A DNA stretch of 64,000 nucleotides. Origin: Marinifilum sp. D737. GTDB lineage: Bacteria; Bacteroidota; Bacteroidia; Bacteroidales; Marinifilaceae. Shown in pieces: positions 33,687-42,145 of the stretch. Position 1 is the stretch's first letter, and each line of letters opens with the position of its first letter. The notes beneath the pieces are model-generated. The model saw only the letters and a list, made by a program, of their open reading frames with translations. It did not search any database and was not told where the DNA came from. A program made the translations under genes and the position numbers. Location of the stretch: assembly GCF_026672275.1 (NCBI RefSeq), contig NZ_JANQCD010000021.1, positions 23,732 to 87,731 on the forward strand. Reading direction: 5' to 3'.

Positions 33687-33959
33687 AAAAATTAAATTTT
33701 TATTAGTTAGTGATTAAGTGGTTAATTACAATACCCTTACACAAAATGCTTGTTTTACATTGTCAAGTGCATTGTAAATTTGATATACACCTATATATTC
33801 TCCTTTTTCCAAAAAGGTAACCCAAAAAATGAAGTTTTTTTTCAAAAAAATTACCACACAAAACACAACAGATTGATATTTCGCGCTTTAGTCTTATTAA
33901 TTATTTTTCTTATTATTTCTTTCTGCTTATATTTAGACTTAACCATCAAAATACTCCCT
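33687..33959. other. Intergenic region, protease / SRPBCC divergent control
   Basis: About 270 AT-rich bases. TTTACATTG-N7-CATTGTAAA (33754-33778) is an imperfect inverted repeat (one mismatch per arm), about 70 bp upstream of the protease start and possibly an operator. No further gene is seen. Confidence 0.4.
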
Positions 33960-34484
33960 ATGAAAATTTTACTATACATTGTTGGAGCTTTTGCTCTTAT
34001 TGTAGGAATACTCCATTTTATGGCTCCAAAAACTTATCAGGTAGAAAGAAAAATTGTTGTATCAGAAGATATTGACACAGTTTTCAAAAGCCTATGTTCG
34101 TTAAAAGAGCAACAAATTTGGTCTCCCTGGGCCGAAAAAGATCCAGATATGAAAATAACTTATAGTGGTACTGATGGCACCATTGGTTCATTTACACATT
34201 GGACGGGAAATAAAGATGTAGGTGAAGGACAGCAAGAAATTAAAAAAATGGAACCAAATTCTTACATCGAAACTGAACTGCGATTTTTGAAACCATGGGA
34301 ATCTACTAGTACTGGATTTTTTGAAATTAAACCTGTTACCGAAGGAACTGAAATAACCTGGGGCTTTAAGGGTAAAAACACTTTCCCCAGTACAATTCTG
34401 ATGGTTTTTATGGATATGGATAAAGCCATTGGTCCTGATTTTGAAAAAGGACTGGCAAAATTTAAAACTTATATCGAAAAATAA
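33960..34484 (+). CDS. SRPBCC-family (polyketide cyclase/START-like) protein
   Basis: I start at the ATG at 33960 (174 residues). It opens with one transmembrane segment (MKILLYIVGAFALIVGILHFM), then a START-like beta-grip: VERKIVVSEDIDTVFKSLC ... QQIWSPWAEKDPDM ... TEITWGFKG. The longer frame from 33750 adds 70 residues of low-complexity hydrophobic sequence with no family match. SRPBCC proteins bind hydrophobic ligands in a cavity; no ligand can be named. It lies 6 bp before a DUF2892 gene, so they are probably an operon. Confidence 0.75.
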   Translation: MKILLYIVGAFALIVGILHFMAPKTYQVERKIVVSEDIDTVFKSLCSLKEQQIWSPWAEKDPDMKITYSGTDGTIGSFTHWTGNKDVGEGQQEIKKMEPNSYIETELRFLKPWESTSTGFFEIKPVTEGTEITWGFKGKNTFPSTILMVFMDMDKAIGPDFEKGLAKFKTYIEK

Positions 34485-34490
34485 ACAGCT

Positions 34491-34706
34491 ATGAAGAAAA
34501 ATATGGGAACTTTAGATCGCATCTTAAGAGTAATTGTATCAATAACTCTTGCGATTCTTTATTTTACAAATATCCTAACTGGAACCTTTGGTTTAATTGT
34601 ATTCATTTTTGCCTGTGTAATGTTTCTTACAAGTGTAATTGGCAATTGTCCACCCTATACATTAATGGGAATTAACACATGCAAGCTTAAACCAGAAAAA
34701 GAATAA
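34491..34706 (+). CDS. DUF2892 small membrane protein
   Basis: The 71-residue protein MKKNMGTLDRILRVIVSI... matches the DUF2892 (YgaP-like transmembrane) family: a short amphipathic lead (GTLDRILR), two helices (about 13-32 and 34-50) and the closing GNCPPYTLMGINTC, whose two Cys are typical of the family. In E. coli YgaP this domain is fused to a rhodanese; here it stands alone. Role unknown. It is co-transcribed with the SRPBCC gene and followed by a strong terminator. Confidence 0.85.
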   Translation: MKKNMGTLDRILRVIVSITLAILYFTNILTGTFGLIVFIFACVMFLTSVIGNCPPYTLMGINTCKLKPEKE

Positions 34707-34726
34707 AAAAATTCGTGCCAAAAATG

Positions 34727-34759
34727 AACCTCGAAGAGTTTTTCTTCGAGGTTTTTTTG
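34727..34759 (+). terminator. Terminator of the SRPBCC-DUF2892 operon
   Basis: AACCTCGAAG (34727-34736) pairs with CTTCGAGGTT (34744-34753) and is followed by a T-run. Confidence 0.92.
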
Positions 34760-34870
34760 TATTATAAAACATCTTGAAAACTCTGATTTTCTTAGCTATA
34801 TTTAAACAATTCATGATGCATTTTGCAAAAGAATACGGCATGCTTAAGTATCATAAAAAACCAGCGACCT

Positions 34871-35242
34871 ATGAACAGAATTCAAGACAAAGATCGGATT
34901 GCCTATTGTGGAGTTAACTGCTCAACATGTCCGGCATATGTTGCTACCCAAAGGCAACAGGAGAAGGTAAAGGTTAGAATTGCCAAACTGTGGTCTGATG
35001 AAGATTACAAATACGAAGCCTGCGAAATTACTTGTAAAGGATGTCATGAACCTTGGGGTAAAAAATTTCGCCATTGCACCGAGTGTGCCGTAAGAGAATG
35101 TGCAAGACAAAAACTATGCAACACTTGTGCTGAATGTGACGAGTATCCATGTAACAAGTTAGTAGAGCTGCATAATACTCTGGATAAGAAAATTGCCAGA
35201 ATTAATTTAGATGACTTAAGACAAAACAATAAAGCTGGTTAA
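34871..35242 (+). CDS. Cys-rich DUF3795 protein
   Basis: From the ATG at 34871 (123 residues) the protein reads MNRIQDKDRIAYCGVNCSTCPAY, the DUF3795 start. It then has 13 Cys in pairs (CKGC, CTEC, CNTCAEC and others), suggesting one or two metal or Fe-S sites. DUF3795 is frequent in anaerobes and its function is unknown to me. The frame is open 16 codons upstream (ATG 34823), but that extension has no family counterpart. A terminator begins inside the last codons. Confidence 0.78.
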   Translation: MNRIQDKDRIAYCGVNCSTCPAYVATQRQQEKVKVRIAKLWSDEDYKYEACEITCKGCHEPWGKKFRHCTECAVRECARQKLCNTCAECDEYPCNKLVELHNTLDKKIARINLDDLRQNNKAG

Positions 35243-35257
35243 TTCCAGCTTTTTTTT
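35231..35257 (+). terminator. Terminator of the DUF3795 gene
   Basis: AAAGCTGG pairs with CCAGCTTT; the stop codon lies in the loop and eight T follow. The 3' end of the convergent gene at 35256 touches the T-run. Confidence 0.88.
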
Positions 35258-35768
35258 AGAATATTGGCAGATTAATGGCCAATCTCCGAATTTGAAAAGC
35301 AAGAGTAAGACACTTCTCAACAGATCGATAATTTTCTATTGGTTGTAGTATTACTGCTTCTACATTCTGATTTTTATTATTAAAATACCAGGATCGATGA
35401 TGCCCGTCGTGAACGATATAACGGATTCTCTTTTCCTGATACAAATCCCAAACGATAATAGGAGGAAACTCCTCTCCCTTTTCTGCAATATAATCATGAG
35501 CTGCATCAACCATATGCAATTTTTCTTGCTCTAAACGAACCTGACTGGCCCACAACACTTTTGGATTCATAATTTTAGGTGGTAAAATTTTAATATGCTC
35601 AGGTTTCAATTGAAACTGCACACTTGCCAACTTGCACAAGTTTGCCGTGGTATTTCCTTTTACCCAATGCGTTCTCCCCAGAAAGGCATTGTAACCTCTC
35701 TCCCTTTCTGCCGGATTCGTAGAAAGTAATAATTTGGTTATCTCGAATGGGGATTTGATCTGCATCAT
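35256..35768 (-). CDS. ParB/sulfiredoxin-like fold protein (putative)
   Basis: The 170-residue cytosolic protein ends with a segment resembling the ParB N-terminal/Srx fold: PPIIVWDLYQEKRIRYIVHDGHHRSWYF (about 102-129), where ParB-like domains have a G-x-H-R box. The N-terminal part (NPAERERGYNAFLGRTHWVKG) is not recognised. There is no parA, DNA-methylase or partition site nearby, so chromosome segregation is unlikely. The ParB-like call rests on the DGHHRSW motif only. It is a single gene, upstream of a tandem-repeat-bearing intergenic stretch. Confidence 0.5.
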   Translation of the reverse strand: MMQIKSPFEITKLLLSTNPAERERGYNAFLGRTHWVKGNTTANLCKLASVQFQLKPEHIKILPPKIMNPKVLWASQVRLEQEKLHMVDAAHDYIAEKGEEFPPIIVWDLYQEKRIRYIVHDGHHRSWYFNNKNQNVEAVILQPIENYRSVEKCLTLAFQIRRLAINLPIF

Positions 35769-36023
35769 ATATCCTCAAGTTACAAATATCTGCAGACAAT
35801 GAGATACTATAGTGCTGGGTATTTACAATACCTCACACTCCATTAGCCTAACTATGGATTGTACATTAGCATAAGGATAGATACTTTATTAGCTTAAGGA
35901 TAGACACTGTATTAGCTTAAGGATGTAGAGTCTATTCATCTACCTACTTTCAGAACCAAAGTATCTGCAGCATATTCTCGAATTTCCAATATCTGCAAAA
36001 AAAACAATAATACAAGATATTAC
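35769..36023. other. Intergenic region with 23-bp tandem repeat
   Basis: No gene. It holds four 23-bp units (35841-35932), then AT-rich sequence up to the kinase terminator. The leftward promoter of the gene at 35256 must lie at its left end. Confidence 0.6.
35841..35932. repeat. Four-copy 23-bp tandem repeat
   Basis: Units start at 35841, 35864, 35887 and 35910. The core TATTAGCTTAAGGATAGA is best kept in units 2-4; unit 1 is diverged (CATTAGCCTAACTATGGA). The period is close to two helical turns. Confidence 0.85.
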
Positions 36024-36074
36024 AAAAAGTCAGGGGGTGACTATTTACGTTTTGTAAGTTAGTCACCCCTTGAC
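36024..36074 (-). terminator. Long hairpin terminator of the kinase-regulator operon
   Basis: Arms GTCAGGGGGTGACTA (36029-36043) and TAGTCACCCCTTGAC (36060-36074) pair over 15 bp with one wobble, and the loop can extend through TTAC/GTAA. On the minus strand it is followed by TTTTT. It lies about 25 bp after the kinase stop codon. Confidence 0.85.
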
Positions 36075-36097
36075 TGAATTCCATAAAGCAAGTCCAA

Positions 36098-37447
36098 TCA
36101 AAACTGCAAGGTAAATTCAGTAAGGCAATTGGGCTTGGAACGAACGGCAATGGTACCACTATGCAATCTCATGATCTGTCTCGACAAGTTTAATCCAATG
36201 CCAGAACCTTTTTCTTTTGTAGTAAAAAAAGGTGTAAAAACATTGTCAATTACATCTTCCGGAATACCGATTCCATTATCTCGAATAATAATAAAATTAA
36301 CTGGATTCGCTTCTCCCGTGGAAATGAACAAAGTTTTATTTTCAGTTTCTTTCAGTGCATCAATCGCGTTTCGAACCAAATTAATCAACACTTGAGTAAT
36401 TAATTTCTCATCGGCAATTAATTCCTGATTCTTATCCTGAAGATGATATGTAAACTCTATTTGCTCAGCTTTGAATTCTTCTTTAAACAGCGTTTCAATT
36501 TGGAAGAAAAGTTTCTCCATCGGAACCAGTTTAAAATGCGGCTTAGGCAAATGGGTTAGATTTTTGTATTCATCAACAAAAGCTAAAAGTCCCTTACTTC
36601 GTTTTCGAATGGTAGTTAAGCCCATAATGGTATTGGAAATCGTTCCCTCATCAACAAATTTATCTTTTGATTTTTCCTTATCATTCTGATACAATTCAAT
36701 CAAACTACCTGATAACATAGAAATTGGACTAACCGAATTGGTAATTTCATGTGCAAAAACACGAATCAACTTGTGCATGGCATCCATTTCTCCTTTGTCA
36801 ACTGCATTTTTAATATCCTGGAAAGCAACCACTTTCAACTGTTCATCTTCCAGTCTAAAACTTGTGGCTTTAACTGCCAATTTTAAAATTCTGTTTTTAA
36901 CCAAGTAATTCCGCAATTTTTGCTTGCCTGATTTTGTTCTTTCCAAAAAATCAGGAAACTCCTTATCGATACATTCCAATTCGGATATATTCAAAAAATC
37001 CTCCACCAAAAACAACTCTTTAAAAGCAGGATTGCACAATTTCACATTTCCTTCTTTATCAAAGGCCAGAAGTCCGATCCCAACCAATTCCAAAGTATGC
37101 TGAAAAAAAATAAAATCCTTTTCCTTCTCTATTTTAACCTTTCCAAATGCATTGATAATATGGTTAAAACTTTGGTGTAGATTTTTAAAGGCCTTGTCCT
37201 TTTTTTGCTCATTAAAAACCAGTGTTGCATCCTGATATTGAAAGGCATCAAAAAAGCGAGACAAATCTCTATTGGTTTTATTCACATAGTGCAATAAATA
37301 AACAATTTGTAACACCCATAATACAACCAAACTATAGGTTGTAACCACCATATATTCTTTCGAATGAACATATAAAAACAACACCGGGGTAAGCGATATT
37401 AAAATCACCTGTATTATTATTCCAATATAGAATCGCCTATAAATCAT
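36098..37447 (-). CDS. NtrB/AtoS-type sensor histidine kinase
   Basis: The 449-residue kinase has two N-terminal membrane helices (about 9-27 and 32-54), almost no periplasmic loop between them (about five residues), a PAS-like segment (about 115-210), the phospho-acceptor H233 in FAHEITNSVSP, the N-box NLVRNAIDAL and G-boxes DNGIGIP, FTTKEKGSGIGLNLSRQIM. The near-absence of an outside domain suggests that it senses a membrane or cytosolic signal. Its start overlaps the end of the partner regulator by 11 bp. The pair is divergent from the ABC exporter it probably controls. Confidence 0.9.
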   Translation of the reverse strand: MIYRRFYIGIIIQVILISLTPVLFLYVHSKEYMVVTTYSLVVLWVLQIVYLLHYVNKTNRDLSRFFDAFQYQDATLVFNEQKKDKAFKNLHQSFNHIINAFGKVKIEKEKDFIFFQHTLELVGIGLLAFDKEGNVKLCNPAFKELFLVEDFLNISELECIDKEFPDFLERTKSGKQKLRNYLVKNRILKLAVKATSFRLEDEQLKVVAFQDIKNAVDKGEMDAMHKLIRVFAHEITNSVSPISMLSGSLIELYQNDKEKSKDKFVDEGTISNTIMGLTTIRKRSKGLLAFVDEYKNLTHLPKPHFKLVPMEKLFFQIETLFKEEFKAEQIEFTYHLQDKNQELIADEKLITQVLINLVRNAIDALKETENKTLFISTGEANPVNFIIIRDNGIGIPEDVIDNVFTPFFTTKEKGSGIGLNLSRQIMRLHSGTIAVRSKPNCLTEFTLQF

Positions 37448-38807
37448 ACTTTTTGATTTTGTCGTACAAGGTTGAACGATTAATTCCTAACTCTTTTGCT
37501 GCCATACTCATATTTCCTCCCGTAAACTGAATGGCTTTTTTTATCAACACCCGTTCATTTTCTATTAGGTTAAAACTATCAGGCATTACATCAGTTTTTT
37601 TAAGCGCTTCCACAATCATTATATCCTCAGCATTCAGTTTAGCCGAATCATTTAAGATTACAGTTTTCTCGATGATATGTTGCAACTCTCTAATATTTCC
37701 TGGCCATGCATGTTTCTCCAGCTTTACTATGGCTGATTTATTCATCTGCATGCTTTCCTTAGCATATTGTTTTGTAAATTTTTCCAGATAAAATTGCGAT
37801 AGTTCTGCAATATCTTCCGATCGTTCTCTTAAAGATGGTAATTCCAATGATATGGTATTTATGCGATACAACAAATCCTCTCGAAATAATCCATCAGCAA
37901 CCATTTTATGCAAGTTGCAATTGGTTGCTGCAACTATTCTAACATCAATTTGTACAGGAGTACTACCGCCTACAGGAATTACTTCCTTTCGTTGAATCAC
38001 AGTCAACAACTTCGTCTGTAAATGCAAAGGAACATTTCCAATTTCATCTAAAAACAAGGTTCCTCCTGATGCCAGCTCAAATCTTCCCATTCGGTCTTCT
38101 TTAGCATCTGTAAAAGCTCCTTTCTTGTGTCCAAACAATTCACTTTCGAACAATGATTCCGTAATTGCACCCAAATCAACATGAACAAAAATTTGATCAC
38201 TCCTGCTCGAACGCAAATGAACTTCACGTGCAACTACCTCCTTCCCTGTTCCATTCTCTCCTGTAATCAGAACATTGGCATCGGTAGCAGCAACTTTGTC
38301 CACTGTGTGAAAAACCTCCTTCATTCTGGCAGATTTTCCGATTACAAAACTTTTATTTTTGTTGATTTCCTGATTTAACCTCTTCTGCTTCGACTTCAAA
38401 CTCTTTATTTCCATTTTAGAACAACGAAGTTGATAAGCAGCCAAAAGTGTTGATAGAATATGCTTCTCATCCCAGGACTTTTGCACAAAATCAACAGCAC
38501 CCTCCTTCATAGCTCTTACTGCCAATTCGATATCTCCATATGCTGTAATAAATACTACACAGGCATTTTTATCAAAATCCAGGATTTGCTTTAACCAATA
38601 AAGTCCTTCGTTTCCGGAATTGATTCCTGCTTTAAAATTCATATCCAGCAGGATAACATCATATTCCTTCTCTCTTAGTTTTGATACAAGAACATTAGGA
38701 TTCTTAATGGTATCAATCAATTCAAAGTGTGATTTTAAAAATAGTTGAAAAGCAAACAGCAACTCTTCATTATCATCTACAATTAGAAGTCGTCCTTTTT
38801 GTGGCAT
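37437..38807 (-). CDS. Sigma-54-dependent response regulator (NtrC family)
   Basis: The 456-residue protein has a receiver domain (phosphorylated Asp is D55 in LLDMNF; acidic D11-D12), an AAA+ domain with Walker A GENGTGKE (about 170), the sigma-54 contact loop written GAFTDA rather than GAFTGA, Walker B GGTLFLDEIGN, and a Fis-type HTH (MSMAAKELGINRSTLYDKIKKY). It activates RNA polymerase-sigma-54 at enhancer sites. The obvious target is the divergent ABC operon, whose upstream region has a near-consensus -24/-12 element and paired palindromes. It starts the operon and is followed by its kinase gene. Confidence 0.93.
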   Translation of the reverse strand: MPQKGRLLIVDDNEELLFAFQLFLKSHFELIDTIKNPNVLVSKLREKEYDVILLDMNFKAGINSGNEGLYWLKQILDFDKNACVVFITAYGDIELAVRAMKEGAVDFVQKSWDEKHILSTLLAAYQLRCSKMEIKSLKSKQKRLNQEINKNKSFVIGKSARMKEVFHTVDKVAATDANVLITGENGTGKEVVAREVHLRSSRSDQIFVHVDLGAITESLFESELFGHKKGAFTDAKEDRMGRFELASGGTLFLDEIGNVPLHLQTKLLTVIQRKEVIPVGGSTPVQIDVRIVAATNCNLHKMVADGLFREDLLYRINTISLELPSLRERSEDIAELSQFYLEKFTKQYAKESMQMNKSAIVKLEKHAWPGNIRELQHIIEKTVILNDSAKLNAEDIMIVEALKKTDVMPDSFNLIENERVLIKKAIQFTGGNMSMAAKELGINRSTLYDKIKKYDL

Positions 38808-38850
38808 AAAAAAATGTATCGATTGGTTTTATTTTCAAAGTTAACAGATT

Positions 38851-38889
38851 GTTGTAATTCACAACATGAGGTGTTGGAAATTCCAACAC
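38851..38889. promoter_or_regulatory. Paired palindromes, probable enhancer sites of the NtrC-type regulator
   Basis: GTTGTAATTCACAAC (38851-38865) and the perfect 19-bp palindrome GTGTTGGAAATTCCAACAC (38871-38889) have centres 22 bp apart, two helical turns. They lie about 87 and 109 bp upstream of the predicted ABC transcription start, the usual enhancer position. Confidence 0.65.
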
Positions 38890-38940
38890 AAAATATTTTA
38901 CCAAAACACTAACTATTTGATTTTCTGATGCGATTTTATT

Positions 38941-38957
38941 TGGCACGCCAATTGGCA
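38941..38957 (+). promoter_or_regulatory. Near-consensus sigma-54 promoter of the ABC exporter operon
   Basis: TGGCACG-CCAA-TTGGCA compares with the -24/-12 consensus TGGCACG-N4-TTGCA. The -24 box is perfect; the -12 box has TTGG, with GC one base late. It would start RNA near 38967, about 20 nt before the ATG at 38988. Confidence 0.6.
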
Positions 38958-38987
38958 TTACAAAAGCGAACCTTTAAATTGAAAATA

Positions 38988-39698
38988 ATGATAATTACAA
39001 AAGACCTTTGCAAAGTTTTTAGAACTGAAGAAGTAGAAACCTCAGCATTACATGATGTTAACCTTCATATTGAGAGAGGAGAGTTTGCAGCCATTATGGG
39101 ACCATCGGGATGTGGTAAATCAACCCTTTTAAATATTATCGGATTATTAGATAATCCCAGCAATGGAAACTACATTTTTAACAATACTGACGTTACTAAA
39201 AAATCAGAAAAGCAAAGAACCCATTTCAGAAAAGGCAATATTGGTTTTATTTTCCAGAGTTTCAACCTAATTGATGAATTAACCGTTTTTGAAAATGTTG
39301 AGCTTCCTCTGATCTATATGGGGTTGACAACATCAAAAAGAAAAGTCAAAGTGAACGAAGTTCTTGAGAGAATGAATATTTCACATAGAGCCAAACATTA
39401 TCCCCAACAATTATCGGGCGGACAGCAGCAACGTGTTGCCATTGCAAGAGCTGTTGTTACCAGTCCAAAATTAATATTGGCAGATGAGCCTACTGGTAAC
39501 CTTGATTCGAGCAATGGTACGGAAGTAATGGAATTGCTAAAGGAACTAAATCACTCAGGAACCACTGTTGTAATGGTAACTCACTCGGTAAGAGATTCTG
39601 AATATGCTGATAGAGTTATTCATTTGTTTGACGGGAAAGTGGTATCTGAAAACAAACACAGGCAGAATACGAAAGAACTTATCAAAGAAGAATTATAA
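38988..39698 (+). CDS. ABC transporter ATPase, LolD/MacB type
   Basis: I start at the ATG at 38988 (236 residues, [18 protein letters not shown]) because the upstream frame (from 38928) runs across the sigma-54 promoter. Walker [11 protein letters not shown]-loop, signature [14 protein letters not shown], Walker [13 protein letters not shown] and H-loop THS are complete. LolD/MacB ATPases drive FtsX-fold permeases that extract substrates from the membrane rather than pump through a channel. Two such permeases follow directly. There is no MacA-type adaptor or TolC gene next to it. Confidence 0.93.
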   Translation: MIITKDLCKVFRTEEVETSALHDVNLHIERGEFAAIMGPSGCGKSTLLNIIGLLDNPSNGNYIFNNTDVTKKSEKQRTHFRKGNIGFIFQSFNLIDELTVFENVELPLIYMGLTTSKRKVKVNEVLERMNISHRAKHYPQQLSGGQQQRVAIARAVVTSPKLILADEPTGNLDSSNGTEVMELLKELNHSGTTVVMVTHSVRDSEYADRVIHLFDGKVVSENKHRQNTKELIKEEL

Positions 39699-39730
39699 TT
39701 CTTACTTTTAATCCAAACAAACTTTACAAT

Positions 39731-42088
39731 ATGTTTTTCTACAAACTTAAACTTGCCATAAGAAGTCTTGCAAAAGGCAAGCTTAACTCTTTTATCAATA
39801 TTTTCGGTCTTGCAGTTGGTATGGCTGCGGTCATACTAATTTCCATATTCATTCAATACGAGTTGAGCTACGATAAATTCAACTCCAAATATGATAGAAT
39901 TCACCGTTTGATTTCTCAACTAGGGAAAGAAACAACAAATGATCATGCCATTTGTCGAAGAATAAACCACGAGGAATACAAGGAAAATATTCCAGGACTA
40001 GAAGAAATAACCCAATTGTACAGAGGGTGGGAATGTGAAATCCACCATAAAGATAAAAGATTCTTTGGGTTCAAGTTTCATTTTGTAGATGACAATTTCA
40101 CCAAGATTTTTGATATTGATTTCCTGCATGGTAATCCTGAGACTGCATTGGAAGACTCTAAAAGTGTTGTTCTGTCAGAAAAAGCAGCTAAAACTATTTT
40201 TGGTAAAACTGATGTGCTTGGAACCTTAATCAATCTTAACGGAGTTGACTGCACCATTTCCGGAGTTACCAAAAACTTACCTAAAAACTCACACTATAAT
40301 TTTGAAGTACTGGCTCCATTGGAATACATCTATCCTATCAATTCAAAATCGGGTCTAGAGTTTTTCACCTATGCATTGGTAAAAGAAGGTGCAGATCAGG
40401 AAACGTGTTTAAATAGTGTATTGAAGAAATACCGTAAGAGTATTGATGGATTTCAACAATATGGTTACAAAACAGGAGCCTACTTTCAAAAACTAAGTGA
40501 CGTCCACCTGCATTCCGCACACTTACATAGCATTGGTCCCAAAGGGGATATCAATATCGTATTGACCTATATTTTTCTGGCTAATTTAATTCTTTCCATT
40601 GCCATTATAAACTTCATCAACATCATGACTGTACAGTATGAAGGCAAAATCAAGGAAATTGGCATGAGAAAAACCATAGGTGCAACCCGATGGCAATTAA
40701 TCAAGTTATTCGTGGGAAAATCTATACTTCTTACCTTTATTGCTTTGGTTTTGGGTATAATTTTAGCAGAAATTTTCCTTCCACACTTTAAACAATTGGT
40801 GTACAGAGATCTTACACTTTCCTACTCTTCGAACTTACTTTTAAGCATTGGCTTACCGGCATTAGCATTGATAGTAGGTATTTTATCAGGTGTTTACCCG
40901 GCAATATTTATCTCACGCCCTTCTCCTTCTGTTGCATTACAAGGTGGTGGTTTAAAAATGAATGGCAAAAACATACTCACCAAAGTATTGGTCATCTTTC
41001 AGTTCACTGTTTCAATTACTTTAATTGCATCTCTATTTGTTCTGAACAAACAGATAAACTATTTGAAAAATGCAGATTTGGGTTTCAAACCTGAAAAAGT
41101 ATTGGCCATTGAGAATATGAATGCAAAAATTAACCAGTCATACTTCTCTATAAAAGAAGAGTTATTGAAACTACCATTAATCAGGTTTGTATCTGCTTCA
41201 GATCATATTCCAGGTGGTGGAACCAGTGGACAAGGTTTTACTGTTATGGGTGAAGAACAAAACAAACAAAAGTCCTTCAATTCATACAGAATACAACCCG
41301 ACTATTTCAAGACAGCTGGAATCGAACTTAGCCAGGGACGCACCTTTAAAGAGACAGGTAAAATGCATGAAAAAGGCATTATCATTAATGAAACAGGTGC
41401 AAAATTATTAAGTCAGAATGATGTAATAGGCTTAAATGTTGAATACCAAGGTCAAATTCAGGAAATCATAGGCGTGGTAAAAGATTTCCATTTCCAATCG
41501 CTGCGTACACAGGTAAAACCACTAATGTTTACCCACAACAGCTTCGAAATGATTAGTGATATTTTGATTCGTTACGAGGGTGATAATCTTCAACAAGTAT
41601 TGGAAGAGGTGACCAATGTACTTCGCAAATTCGATCCGGGCTATGTTTTAGATTATATAATCATTGAGGAATTTAACAGGGATAAATATGGTGCTGAAGA
41701 AAGGTCAATGACGTTTATGAGTTATTCGTCCATCATATCATTGGTATTGGCACTGCTTGGACTTTACGCTCTATCCCTTTTCATGGTACAAAAACGCACC
41801 AAAGAAATTGGAATCAGAAAAGTGAATGGTGCTACCGAATGGCAAATCACTTCACTCTTATTTTCCACTTTCTCAAAATGGTTAGGCATTGCATTCCTTA
41901 TTGCAGTACCAATATCATATTTCATTATGAAAATTTGGCTGGAACAATTTGCATATCGTATTGATATCGGAGTTCTTCCTTTTGTAATTGCCGGAGTTGT
42001 AACAGGTATTTTTGCCTTGCTAACTGTAGGAAGACAAACCTGGAAAGCAGCCAATCAAAATCCTGTTGAATCTTTACGCTACGAATAA
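39731..42088 (+). CDS. FtsX/MacB-fold ABC permease 1
   Basis: The 785-residue protein has an N-terminal membrane helix (about 20-43), a periplasmic MacB-like domain (about 50-280), a block of three helices with the FtsX signature (IKEIGMRKTIGATRWQLIKLF), a second periplasmic domain and a final three-helix block (TKEIGIRKVNGATEWQITSLL). This tandem FtsX form is typical for Bacteroidota. It is a probable exporter or lipid/peptide-handling permease with the ATPase 32 bp upstream. Its last codons share a 44-nt identical stretch with the next permease gene. Confidence 0.88.
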   Translation: MFFYKLKLAIRSLAKGKLNSFINIFGLAVGMAAVILISIFIQYELSYDKFNSKYDRIHRLISQLGKETTNDHAICRRINHEEYKENIPGLEEITQLYRGWECEIHHKDKRFFGFKFHFVDDNFTKIFDIDFLHGNPETALEDSKSVVLSEKAAKTIFGKTDVLGTLINLNGVDCTISGVTKNLPKNSHYNFEVLAPLEYIYPINSKSGLEFFTYALVKEGADQETCLNSVLKKYRKSIDGFQQYGYKTGAYFQKLSDVHLHSAHLHSIGPKGDINIVLTYIFLANLILSIAIINFINIMTVQYEGKIKEIGMRKTIGATRWQLIKLFVGKSILLTFIALVLGIILAEIFLPHFKQLVYRDLTLSYSSNLLLSIGLPALALIVGILSGVYPAIFISRPSPSVALQGGGLKMNGKNILTKVLVIFQFTVSITLIASLFVLNKQINYLKNADLGFKPEKVLAIENMNAKINQSYFSIKEELLKLPLIRFVSASDHIPGGGTSGQGFTVMGEEQNKQKSFNSYRIQPDYFKTAGIELSQGRTFKETGKMHEKGIIINETGAKLLSQNDVIGLNVEYQGQIQEIIGVVKDFHFQSLRTQVKPLMFTHNSFEMISDILIRYEGDNLQQVLEEVTNVLRKFDPGYVLDYIIIEEFNRDKYGAEERSMTFMSYSSIISLVLALLGLYALSLFMVQKRTKEIGIRKVNGATEWQITSLLFSTFSKWLGIAFLIAVPISYFIMKIWLEQFAYRIDIGVLPFVIAGVVTGIFALLTVGRQTWKAANQNPVESLRYE
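42035..42078 (+). repeat. 44-nt identity block, copy 1 (end of permease 1)
   Basis: Identical to 44492-44535, both encoding the end of a permease (WKAANQNPVESLR). Flanking sequence of the two genes is clearly different. Confidence 0.9.
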
Positions 42089-42145
42089 TATGAAAGATTA
42101 CTTAGCATTTAAACTTAGATCCATAAGTAAAAAAATATTACAACT

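Noticed and set aside
33750..33959. N-terminal extension of the SRPBCC protein
   Set aside because: The 70 extra residues are low-complexity hydrophobic sequence from the intergenic region; the family start is at 33960.
35841..35932. CRISPR array
   Set aside because: The 23-bp units are directly adjacent without unique spacers, and no cas genes lie nearby.
38928..38987. N-terminal extension of the ABC ATPase
   Set aside because: It overlaps the sigma-54-like promoter, and LolD/MacB ATPases begin at the 38988 Met.
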